Source: Marinobacter sp. BGYM27
GTDB taxonomy: Bacteria > Pseudomonadota > Gammaproteobacteria > Pseudomonadales > Oleiphilaceae
Reading direction: 5' to 3'
Assembly: GCA_025153445.1 (NCBI GenBank)
Contig: JANZNS010000007.1
Location: forward strand, 171,714 to 235,713
Length of the DNA: 64,000 nucleotides
Shown: one piece after another, positions 55,584 through 63,392 of the stretch
How the letters are laid out: the number at the start of each line of letters is the position of its first letter
Position numbering within the stretch: the first letter of the stretch is position 1
Notes under the pieces: model-generated
What the model was told of the DNA's origin: nothing
Database searches by the model: none
The model's input: the letters and a program-made list of their open reading frames with translations, nothing else
Made by a program: the position numbers and the translations under genes

Positions 55584-57635
55584 ATGTTGTTACCTGGCTT
55601 GCAGTGGCGCCCGGGATTAATTGCGCTGGTGGCAGGAGCAGGCTTCGTGCCGCTTGTGAGCAGTGCGGCAGACGCGACGCCTGAGAACCCCTCAATGCTA
55701 TCGCGCCTGTATCTTGATGAGGTCGTGGTCACGGGAACACGAACCCCACGAACCGTCAGTGATACTCCGGTACGCACCGAGGTCGTCACACAGGAAGAAA
55801 TCGAGAACACCCACGCTCGCGATCTCAAAGACGCCCTTGAAAATGTCCAGGGCTTGCAACTGCGCCAGATCCACGGCAAATCCGGTTACGAGGTCTGGAT
55901 GCAGGGTGTTAATGCCGACCGGGTGCTGATCCTGATTGACGGCCTACCCGTCACCGCCACCACCGGCTCTTCAGTTGACGTCACCCAGATCGCCACTCTC
56001 GACATTGAGCGCATCGAAATCGTCAAGGGCGCGGTTTCGGCACAATACGGCAGCTCTGCAATGGGCGGTGTCGTCAACGTTATTACCCGACCGATTCCCG
56101 AGGGCGCCCACGGCAAGCTGACGGTTGACGGCGGCAGTTACGGGGATCAAAACCCCGGTGGAGAGCGCTATGACTTTTCCCGCCGCAACGCCCAGGCGGG
56201 CCTTAGTCTTGGAAACGAACAACTCCGCTGGCGGATAGCCGCTTCCCGGCGGGAGACCGACGGCATTGATCCCGAACCAGACACCTGGGCGCGCCCCGGT
56301 GATGCCGTTGAGCACACCGACGTGTCCAACCGCCTGGAATGGCTGCCGTCTGATGCTCACCGGCTTTACGCTCAGGTCGGCCTGTTCCGAGAAGATATCG
56401 TGTCCCACTACTTGCTGGACCGTCCCGGTGCCCCGGTTAACGCTGGTAAAGACGAAACCGTCGATCGCTGGCGAGCATCTATCGGGGGGCGTCATCAACC
56501 TGCTGATGGCCCTGAATGGCATTGGGATCTGATGCACGAGAATCTGGACGACGTCACCGACAAGTACACGGCGGGCAGTCGGTTCGACTATCGCGATGCC
56601 AACGTCACGCTTTCGCAGGCCTCCGGCTGGACCGGCCTTGACCTGACAGAGACACACTACCTGCAGGTGGGAGCGGACTATCGCCGCAACGGGCTTGAAC
56701 AAACACTGGATGGAGCCTCCGAACTGGATGGTCCCGGCAAGTTCAGTCAGAACAGCAAGGAAATCTGGCTGCAGGATACCTGGATGCCGAGCGATCGCTG
56801 GGAAATCGTGCCCGGGGTCCGCTACCAGCATGACTCGGATTTCGGCGACCACGTCGCACCGAAAATCAACGCACGCTACGGACTGTACAGTTCGCCGGAC
56901 GTCGATATTTACCTTCGTGGAGGCTGGGGATCAGGCTATCGGGTGCCCAACCTGAAAGAACGCCACTACCTGTTCGACCATAGCCAACTCGGTTATATCG
57001 TAAACGGTACGCCAGACCTGCAGCCGGAAGAGTCCGACAGCTACCAGTTCGGCGGCGGGCTACGTTATCGCAATATCGCCTGGGTCGAGGTCAACGGCTT
57101 CTATAACGATTTCGACCAGTTGATTCAGACCGAACTGAATGCCGCGGCCACGGCCGCCCGTAATGACGGCATACAGGTCTACCAATACGCCAACGTTGAA
57201 AAAGCCCGCACCCAGGGCGCGGAACTAACCGTGGGCTGGCAATTCCGCGAGGGCTGGAAAGTCACCGCCGGCTACACCTACCTCGAAGCCGAAGATCTCA
57301 CCAACAACCAACCACTGACCCGCCGCCCCCGACATGACATGCGTGCAGGCTTTGACGGACTCACCCCTGTACCCGGGCTGAGTTGGCTGGTGCGCATTCG
57401 CAGCCAGAGCGACGAGACGGTGGACGCGGCAACCAACGCCGTATCACCGGGATTCACAACCTACGACTTCAAACTGAATCAGGACATTACCGATTCGATG
57501 CGACTGTTTGGTGGCGTCAACAACGTCACTGACGAGCAGCGCAATTTCGATAACGCCAGTGATTTCGGCCCGGTATCCGGACGCTATATCTATGCCGGTA
57601 TTGAGGTTGGGTTCGGCACTAACACCCGTGACTAA
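55584..57635 (+). CDS. hmuR: TonB-dependent haem receptor
   Basis: A 683-residue outer-membrane receptor. The signal peptide spans about 1-28; a TonB box-like DEVVVTGTRTPR follows, then the plug domain (about 55-165, with NVQGLQLRQIHGKSGYEVWMQG and QYGSSAMGGVVNVITR) and a 22-strand barrel ending YIYAGIEVGFG. AGGA lies upstream of the ATG. The substrate is assigned from the company it keeps (HmuY, HmuS and HmuTUV-type genes follow in the same operon); the plug alone is of the general FepA/CirA/BtuB sort. Confidence 0.88.
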   Translation: MLLPGLQWRPGLIALVAGAGFVPLVSSAADATPENPSMLSRLYLDEVVVTGTRTPRTVSDTPVRTEVVTQEEIENTHARDLKDALENVQGLQLRQIHGKSGYEVWMQGVNADRVLILIDGLPVTATTGSSVDVTQIATLDIERIEIVKGAVSAQYGSSAMGGVVNVITRPIPEGAHGKLTVDGGSYGDQNPGGERYDFSRRNAQAGLSLGNEQLRWRIAASRRETDGIDPEPDTWARPGDAVEHTDVSNRLEWLPSDAHRLYAQVGLFREDIVSHYLLDRPGAPVNAGKDETVDRWRASIGGRHQPADGPEWHWDLMHENLDDVTDKYTAGSRFDYRDANVTLSQASGWTGLDLTETHYLQVGADYRRNGLEQTLDGASELDGPGKFSQNSKEIWLQDTWMPSDRWEIVPGVRYQHDSDFGDHVAPKINARYGLYSSPDVDIYLRGGWGSGYRVPNLKERHYLFDHSQLGYIVNGTPDLQPEESDSYQFGGGLRYRNIAWVEVNGFYNDFDQLIQTELNAAATAARNDGIQVYQYANVEKARTQGAELTVGWQFREGWKVTAGYTYLEAEDLTNNQPLTRRPRHDMRAGFDGLTPVPGLSWLVRIRSQSDETVDAATNAVSPGFTTYDFKLNQDITDSMRLFGGVNNVTDEQRNFDNASDFGPVSGRYIYAGIEVGFGTNTRD

Positions 57636-57659
57636 TAACGAAAACCAAGAGGAACTGAC

Positions 57660-58838
57660 ATGCAGATGACAACAACACCCCTGGCACTCGCGATCGCACT
57701 CACCCTGCTTTCGGGCTGCGGCGGCGGAGGCAGTGATAATAAGATCAGCGGTTCAGACGACTCATCCGGCGGCGATGACACGTCAGGCGTTACCAGCAAA
57801 ACCATTGATGCTTCAGACAGCAGCCGATACGTTTACCTGAATCTCGATACCGGCCAAATGATCGACATGACTGCCGCGGAAGCAGCGGCATCAACCGCCT
57901 GGCATCTGGCATTCAGTCGCACCAACATTCAGCTGAACGGTGGTGCTTCCGGGCCGGGCAATGTTGTGGGCGCCGTGGGCGCAGACCAGGCGGATTTCTA
58001 TGACGCCAGCGGCAACCCAAACGCCAGCGTTTTTCTGAACGCCACCGCTAACAGCGAACTTGAACATCTTCTGGCCGCCATGAGTGAGCCTTCAAGCTGG
58101 ACCGGAGATGCACTGACCAGCCTGTTCGGCAGCGATTGGTATGTTTATGACCATTCCAACGGTAACGTCACCGAAAATGCAAACAACGGCTTCCTCTTGC
58201 GCTCTGCTGAAGGGGACAGCTATGCCAGGGTCCGGACCACTGACTTCGACTTCCCGACACGCACCGGCGATGGCATCAGGAATTTCGAGTTCAGCTTGAA
58301 TGTACAGGCCGCCGGCACCGTTCAGTTTGCAGGCCCCACACTGACCTTTACAGGGTCCATTCCAGCCACTGGTGGCTTGGCCTGTTTTGACTTTGATACA
58401 GATACCACCGTTGACTGTGAAACGTCAGACGTATGGGATCTGCAGATCGGATTTCAGGGTCGGGATATTATCCTGCGCAGCAACAGCGGCCCGTCCGGTG
58501 ACGGAAACGGCGGTGTATTCGGCCCGTTTGAATGGTCCGACCTTTCAACCTACACCAGTGCCACCAGCGATCCCGACAGCAACAACATCAGTGCCCGCTA
58601 TACCGCAGATGCCAGCAGCGGCATTTTCACCACCTCATCCTGGTATGCCTACGACCTCCAAGGCGCCCACCAGTTGTGGCCGAACTACCGTGTCTACCTG
58701 ATTGATACCGACAGCACTGATGCACAGGCACCCGTCTATGCACTCCAGGTTACCAGCTATTACGGCGCAAGCGGCGGCAGCGGCCAGCCTACTATTCGCT
58801 GGACAACTGCCGACCTGACCGCCACGACAACACCTTGA
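57660..58838 (+). CDS. HmuY-family haem-binding lipoprotein with two tandem domains
   Basis: A 392-residue surface lipoprotein. The lipobox LLSGC puts the lipid on C20. Two copies of the HmuY fold can be read. Copy 1 (about 55-215) has TAWHLAFSRTNIQLNGGASGPG, SDWYVYDH and FLLRSAEGDSYARVRTTDF. Copy 2 (about 235-390) has DVWDLQIGFQGRDIILRSNS with GPSGDGNGG, SSWYAYDL, and YRVYLIDTD then VYALQVTSYYG. Known HmuY proteins are about half this length with one such unit. It probably scavenges haem and passes it to the receptor encoded upstream. AAGAGGA precedes the ATG; its stop overlaps a possible hmuS start. Confidence 0.85.
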   Translation: MQMTTTPLALAIALTLLSGCGGGGSDNKISGSDDSSGGDDTSGVTSKTIDASDSSRYVYLNLDTGQMIDMTAAEAAASTAWHLAFSRTNIQLNGGASGPGNVVGAVGADQADFYDASGNPNASVFLNATANSELEHLLAAMSEPSSWTGDALTSLFGSDWYVYDHSNGNVTENANNGFLLRSAEGDSYARVRTTDFDFPTRTGDGIRNFEFSLNVQAAGTVQFAGPTLTFTGSIPATGGLACFDFDTDTTVDCETSDVWDLQIGFQGRDIILRSNSGPSGDGNGGVFGPFEWSDLSTYTSATSDPDSNNISARYTADASSGIFTTSSWYAYDLQGAHQLWPNYRVYLIDTDSTDAQAPVYALQVTSYYGASGGSGQPTIRWTTADLTATTTP

Positions 58839-58852
58839 TGGAGCCCTGGAAT

Positions 58853-59950
58853 ATGACAACCTCTATTGCTGAACCGGTTGCGAACCCTAGCCATAGCGAT
58901 CTGAAACAGCGCTGGCAGGCGTTGCGCGAAGCCCAGCCGAACCTGCGCATCCGGAACGCGGCGAATCAGCTCGGTGTGTCCGAGCTGGCGCTGGTACTGC
59001 TGCGTGAAGACGACAATGTGCAGGCTCTGAAGCCCGCGTTTTCAAGCTTGCTCGAAGCCATGGATTCGGTTGGCGAAGTGATGATTCTCAGCCGCAACGA
59101 CGCCGTCGTCCATGAAGTGACGGGCACTTTCAAAGAGTTCCGAACGGCCGGTTCCGGCTCAATGGGGCTGGCGCTGGGTGCCATCGACGTCCGCGTGTTC
59201 TTCGGCCAGTGGCATCACGGTTTCAGGGTGCGCGAAGAAGTCCGTTCCGGCCTGCGTGAGAGCTTGCAGTTCTTCGATGCCCACGGTCAGGCTATCCAGA
59301 AGATCTACCGCACCGACGCCACGGATACTGAAGCATGGAACGCACTGGTTTCCGACTTTCTTGCGGATAAGCCCACTGAACCGCTGAATCTGTTGCCCGC
59401 TCGCAAGCCACTGGAACGCGTTGATCCAGGGTCTATTGACGCTGAATCCCTGCGTCAGGATTGGGCGTCGCTGAAAGACGTTCATCATTTCAATGCTTTG
59501 CTGAAGCGCCACAAGGTCGATCGCCTGACCGCACTGGAGCTTATCGGACCAACTTACGCTACACGCCTTGGATCTGCTGGCACAGTGGGTTCCTCGCCAC
59601 TGGATCTGTTGTTTGAACAGGTTCGGGAAAGCCAATGTTCGCTGATGATCTTCGTTGGCAATCCCGGCATTGTGCAGATCTACTCCGGACCGATTCAGAA
59701 AGTCGTGCCAACGGGCGAATGGCTGAACATTCTCGATCCGAAGTTCAACCTGCACGTCAATATCCCGTCCATAACCGACTGGTGGTGCGCCCGCCGACCC
59801 AGCACAGATGGGATCGTCACATCGGTGGAAGGTTATAGCGCCACCGGTGAACTCGTACTTACGGTATTCGGTGAGCGTAAGCCCGGTCAGGTTGAAAACG
59901 AAGGCTGGCGGGAAGAATGCAGAAAGCTGGAGCGTGCGCTATGCCCCTGA
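58853..59950 (+). CDS. hmuS: Haem-degrading/haem-carrier protein HmuS
   Basis: A 365-residue cytoplasmic protein of the HemS/HmuS/ChuS family, made of two similar halves, that receives imported haem and either passes it on or breaks it down. Family marks include LRIRNAANQLGVSELAL, the first-half HEVTG segment (likely axial histidine) and the second-half LKRHKVDRLTALELIG, PIQKVVPTGEWLNILDPKFNLHV. Two starts are possible: the ATG at 58853 used here, with GGAG eleven bases upstream, or the ATG at 58835 overlapping the hmuY stop. The end overlaps hmuT by 10 bp. Confidence 0.92.
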   Translation: MTTSIAEPVANPSHSDLKQRWQALREAQPNLRIRNAANQLGVSELALVLLREDDNVQALKPAFSSLLEAMDSVGEVMILSRNDAVVHEVTGTFKEFRTAGSGSMGLALGAIDVRVFFGQWHHGFRVREEVRSGLRESLQFFDAHGQAIQKIYRTDATDTEAWNALVSDFLADKPTEPLNLLPARKPLERVDPGSIDAESLRQDWASLKDVHHFNALLKRHKVDRLTALELIGPTYATRLGSAGTVGSSPLDLLFEQVRESQCSLMIFVGNPGIVQIYSGPIQKVVPTGEWLNILDPKFNLHVNIPSITDWWCARRPSTDGIVTSVEGYSATGELVLTVFGERKPGQVENEGWREECRKLERALCP

Positions 59951-60798
59951 TCAGCACCGCCCTGACAGCGGTTTTCGGTGTGCTGCTCTCTCTGGTGGCG
60001 GCTTCAGCCGCTGCACAGGAGCGCATCGTAAGTGCCGATGGCGCTATTACCGAAATCATATTCGCGCTTGATGCGGATGATCAGCTGGCTGGAGTGGATA
60101 CCACCAGCCACTATCCACCGGATGGTGTTGCCGCGTTGCCAAAGGTGGGCTACCTGCGTGCCCTGCCGCTGGAGGGCGTATTGTCACTGCAGCCAACTCG
60201 ACTGATTACCACGACCGAAGCCGGTCCGGCTAAAACAATCGAGCGTATTCGTGATGCCGGCGTGCAGGTCGTGCAACTCCCGGTTGCGCTCTCCGCCGAT
60301 TCGGCGCTGGAGCGCATCACCAACGTTGGTCAGCTTGTGCATAGAGAAGCAGCATCGGAGAAACTGGTCGCCACCCTGCGTGACCAGATCGACCAGGTGA
60401 AACTGCAAATGCACGGCAAATCGGGCGCTCGAGTCCTGTTCCTGCTCGCAGCCGGAGACCACGGCGTCATGCTGGCCGGCACCGGCACATCCGCTGATGC
60501 GCTGCTGACATCGCTAGGGCTCGTCAATGCGGTCCCCGAAGCCAGCGGTTACAAGCCCGCAAGCCGCGAAGCGCTGCTTGTCTCAAACCCGGATGCGATC
60601 GTGGTTGCCGAAGCACGACCGGGCCAGTTCCGGGAACAGGACTGGCCTGCGCTTACCCGGTTACCGGCATGGCAAAACGGCCACAGGCTGACCACCAATG
60701 CAATGTTCCTGCTGGGATTCGGGCCGAGGCTGGCTGATGCCATGAAAGCGATTGCGGACATCGTACCCGCTGGCGAGACCACGGCCGATGCCCGCTGA
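59941..60798 (+). CDS. hmuT: Haem ABC transporter periplasmic binding protein
   Basis: A 285-residue class III binding protein with a signal peptide (about 1-25, ending AAAQ) that carries haem to the HmuUV permease. RIVSADGAITEIIFALDADDQLAGVDTTSHYP is the family start; the central helix and KVGYLRALPLEGVLSLQPTRLI follow. The ATG at 59941 lies inside the last codons of hmuS, so translation is coupled. The overlap with hmuU is 11 bp. Confidence 0.93.
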   Translation: MPLISTALTAVFGVLLSLVAASAAAQERIVSADGAITEIIFALDADDQLAGVDTTSHYPPDGVAALPKVGYLRALPLEGVLSLQPTRLITTTEAGPAKTIERIRDAGVQVVQLPVALSADSALERITNVGQLVHREAASEKLVATLRDQIDQVKLQMHGKSGARVLFLLAAGDHGVMLAGTGTSADALLTSLGLVNAVPEASGYKPASREALLVSNPDAIVVAEARPGQFREQDWPALTRLPAWQNGHRLTTNAMFLLGFGPRLADAMKAIADIVPAGETTADAR

Positions 60799-61822
60799 AG
60801 CCCGCCGCCTGGCGCCAAAAACAGGCTACTTTGCGCTACTGATCGCCCTTGTCGCCGCTGGTGGGTTTGCGCTCACCAGCGGCGCCTACCCGGTAGCGCT
60901 GGACGATATCCTGCGCCTGTTCACCGGAGCAGAAGCGGCCGATGCCACCGCGAGTCTGGTGCTCTGGGACATCCGCCTGCCAAGGCTGGTGCTGGGCTTG
61001 CTTACCGGCGCGGTGCTCGCAGTTGCGGGCGCACTGTTGCAGGGATTGTTCCGTAACCCGCTAGCCGATCCCGGCCTGATCGGGGTCTCAAGTGGTGCGG
61101 CTCTTGCCGCCGTCGCTGTGATTGTTCTGGGCGGCACAGGACTGGCCGGCTGGAGCGCACTGACCGGCCGCTGGGCGCTGCCATTTGCCGCCTTTCTCGG
61201 CGGCGCCGCCACCACTCTGCTGGCCTGGCGAATTGCCAGACGACAGGGCCAGACCAGTGTTGCCCTGCTGCTTTTGGCGGGCATTGCGATCAATGCCGTC
61301 GCCGGCGCCGGTACCGGTGTGCTGACCTTCTATGCCGATGACAACGCACTCCGTTCGCTAACGTTCTGGACCATGGGCAGCCTCGCCCACGCCAGCTGGG
61401 ATGACGTCTGGATATCCGCTCCCTTTATGCTGCTGACTCTGATCGCGGCGCCACTACTGGCCCGACCGCTGGACGCTTTTTTGTTGGGCGAACCGGTCGC
61501 AGGGCACCTTGGTTATTCGACAGACTGGGTCAAACGCGGCGTGATTCTGCTGGTGGCACTGGGCGTTGGCGCTGCGGTTGCGGTATCCGGCCTGATCGGC
61601 TTCGTAGGTCTGGTGGTGCCCCACTTCCTGCGGCAACTGCTGGGCGCAGGCCATCGCGCCCTGTTGCCCGCCTGTGCGCTGGCCGGTGCAACACTGCTGG
61701 TTGCGGCAGATTGCGTTGCCCGCATAGTCGTCACCCCCGCCGAATTGCCAATCGGACTGGTAATGGCCCTGCTGGGCGGGCCGGTCTTCCTGATTCTGCT
61801 GTTGCGGAACCGGTTTGTCTGA
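60788..61822 (+). CDS. hmuU: Haem ABC transporter permease
   Basis: A 344-residue FecCD-family permease with about ten transmembrane helices. LPRLVLGLLTGAVLAVAGALLQGLFRNPLADPGLIG is spread over the first membrane helices and is the family's hallmark; SGLIGFVGLVVPHFLRQLLG near residue 270 is the coupling-helix region that meets the ATPase. The ATG at 60788 overlaps the hmuT stop; the frame open from 60752 is discarded. Confidence 0.94.
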   Translation: MPAEARRLAPKTGYFALLIALVAAGGFALTSGAYPVALDDILRLFTGAEAADATASLVLWDIRLPRLVLGLLTGAVLAVAGALLQGLFRNPLADPGLIGVSSGAALAAVAVIVLGGTGLAGWSALTGRWALPFAAFLGGAATTLLAWRIARRQGQTSVALLLLAGIAINAVAGAGTGVLTFYADDNALRSLTFWTMGSLAHASWDDVWISAPFMLLTLIAAPLLARPLDAFLLGEPVAGHLGYSTDWVKRGVILLVALGVGAAVAVSGLIGFVGLVVPHFLRQLLGAGHRALLPACALAGATLLVAADCVARIVVTPAELPIGLVMALLGGPVFLILLLRNRFV

Positions 61823-61870
61823 GGAACCGGTTTTGCTGATTCGACAAGCAATCATAAACCCGAGATCACC

Positions 61871-62683
61871 ATGCTGAACACGTTAACCGACAACCCGCTG
61901 CTCAACGTCGAATCGCTTTCACTCAAACTGGAAGGCCGCACCATTCTTGACGGTCTGACAGCCCATGTCCGCGCTGGCGAACTGGTGGCATTGCTCGGCC
62001 CCAATGGCGCCGGCAAATCGACACTGGTGAAAGCCGTGGCGGGCGAAGTTGAAGCCGCCAGTGGAGGGATAGCGATTAACGGCAGGCCACTCAGTCAATG
62101 GCCCCGCGCTGAACTCGCCCGCCATCGTGCGGTGATGCCGCAGAAAATCGACATGCAGTTTCCGCTGACCGCCTACGAGGTCGTTGCCCTCGGCAGGCCC
62201 CGAGAGCCAATGGCGCAACGCCAGCGTATCGTGACCGAGTTACTGGCGCTGATGGATGTCGCTGACCTTGCCCAACGGCGGGTCCCCACATTATCCGGTG
62301 GCGAACAACAACGAGTTCAGCTTGCCCGTGTGCTTGCCCAACTTTGGGAACAACCTCACCCCGGTCTCTTTCTGCTGGACGAGTGTACTTCAGCGCTCGA
62401 CCCCGCCCACCAGCAATTGGTATTCAACCGCTTGCGGCAACTCGCCAACAGCGGCAATGGTCTGCTGGTTGCCGTGCACGACCTCAACCTGGCAGCCCAG
62501 TGGGCCGATCGGCTAATCCTGATGAACCATGGCAAAGTCGCCGTTGAAGGATCGCCGGAAGCAGTACTGACAGCCGACAACCTGATGCAGATCTACGGCC
62601 TGGACGCCAGAGTTATCACGCTCGCCGAAGGCTACCCTGTCGTCCTGCCGATTCGCCCTGCCCATCTCGCCGTTGCGATTTAA
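61871..62683 (+). CDS. hmuV: Haem ABC transporter ATPase
   Basis: A 270-residue ABC ATPase. Walker A is GPNGAGKST at residues 43-51, the signature LSGGEQQRVQLARVL, the Walker B region LFLLDECTSALDPAHQQ, and the switch histidine VHDLN. The usual DEPTSALD reads DECTSALD here, with Cys in place of Pro; the catalytic Asp-Glu pair is intact, so activity is expected. It is the last gene of the haem operon, 48 bp after hmuU. No clear terminator follows. Confidence 0.94.
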   Translation: MLNTLTDNPLLNVESLSLKLEGRTILDGLTAHVRAGELVALLGPNGAGKSTLVKAVAGEVEAASGGIAINGRPLSQWPRAELARHRAVMPQKIDMQFPLTAYEVVALGRPREPMAQRQRIVTELLALMDVADLAQRRVPTLSGGEQQRVQLARVLAQLWEQPHPGLFLLDECTSALDPAHQQLVFNRLRQLANSGNGLLVAVHDLNLAAQWADRLILMNHGKVAVEGSPEAVLTADNLMQIYGLDARVITLAEGYPVVLPIRPAHLAVAI

Positions 62684-63037
62684 CACCCATCATATCGATC
62701 AAAAACAAATCAACATGGCCCGACATCTGGACCCAACGACTTACCGCCCCCCCACAAAGCAAAATCGATCGCAGTGACCGTGATTTCCAGGTGCCGTAAT
62801 AATTCACTGCTTTTTTATTCCAATATCAATCAGTTGACCCACCTGCTCAACACCGGGGATATCGGTCGCAGTGACCGTTTTTTCAGAATGCCCGGTCTCA
62901 TTGAGCATGTCGTGATTATTGACGTACCGGGGCTTGAGAGCTAGTTTGAAGCCAAATCTTAAAATGAGATATCGGTCGCGGGGATATCGGTCTCTGCGAC
63001 TCATATACAAATGTCATGTTCCGTAAACGAGTAAGTC
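62684..63037. other. AT-richer intergenic region with a small repeat cluster
   Basis: About 350 bp between hmuV and the next gene. A motif related to CGGGGATATCGGTCGCAGTGAC occurs in several partial copies: 62764-62781 (ATCGATCGCAGTGACCGT), 62854-62879, 62970-62981 and 62981-63000 (ending CTCTGCGAC). The spacing is irregular (about 98, 110 and 15 bp). One copy, CGGTC-GCAGT-GACCG followed by six T's (62863-62883), has the form of a terminator. A minus-strand open frame of 68 codons crosses it but is not convincing. Confidence 0.6.
62863..62883 (+). terminator. Terminator-like hairpin inside the repeat cluster
   Basis: CGGTC/GACCG with loop GCAGT is followed by six T's. It lies 180 bp past hmuV and could end the haem operon transcript, though the stem is short. 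Confidence 0.5.
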
Positions 63038-63322
63038 ATGGATAAAAGAGATGCTCAAATAAAAATTCTGGCACAAGCAGTATATGAATTGCGCCTCTTG
63101 TTAAGCGATCACCTTGGAAGTTCAAATAAAGAAATGCTTTGTGAAACGGTTTCTGCACATATAGCCTATGCGTTACACAATGAGGCGTTGGCAATAATAG
63201 AGGGTCGCTCGGAAGATTTTGATGTCTACAAAGCGATTGAAAATATCAAAAGAGTTGATGAACTTTACGGTCAGCAAATTGCTGGTCGGTTCGAGGCATT
63301 TCTCGATGAAACAAAAACATAA
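63038..63322 (+). CDS. Hypothetical protein, orphan-like
   Basis: A 94-residue protein that I do not recognise. It is predicted to be mostly helical (KILAQAVYELRLLLSDHLG, NEALAIIEGRSEDFDVYKAIENIKRVDEL), acidic and soluble, with no signal peptide or membrane segment. Its codons are clearly richer in A and T than the neighbouring haem genes, and it sits between a repeat cluster and an insertion sequence, which suggests horizontal gain. The ribosome site is weak (GAG then TAAG). A tight GCCCCAAC/GTTGGGGC hairpin follows. Confidence 0.65.
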   Translation: MDKRDAQIKILAQAVYELRLLLSDHLGSSNKEMLCETVSAHIAYALHNEALAIIEGRSEDFDVYKAIENIKRVDELYGQQIAGRFEAFLDETKT

Positions 63323-63339
63323 CCAGGCCAGTCAGCCTC

Positions 63340-63357
63340 GCCCCAACAAGTTGGGGC
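63340..63357 (+). terminator. Hairpin after the orphan gene
   Basis: GCCCCAAC/GTTGGGGC are perfect 8-bp arms separated by two bases, about 18 bp past the stop. There is no T-run, so its role as terminator is uncertain. Confidence 0.4.
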
Positions 63358-63392
63358 TGGACCTCGTTTCACTCGGCCGCTGCTGGCAACGT

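Noticed and set aside
55971..56852. 293-codon minus-strand open frame inside the TonB receptor gene
   Set aside because: It is an antisense shadow in a G+C-rich gene; the plus-strand product has clear plug and barrel motifs.
62764..63000. CRISPR-like repeats
   Set aside because: The repeated motif is short, imperfect and unevenly spaced, with no constant spacer length and no cas genes.
62804..63010. Minus-strand 68-codon open frame
   Set aside because: It runs through the repeat cluster (repeated R-D-R-Y codons come from the repeats), lacks a ribosome site and has no recognisable domain.
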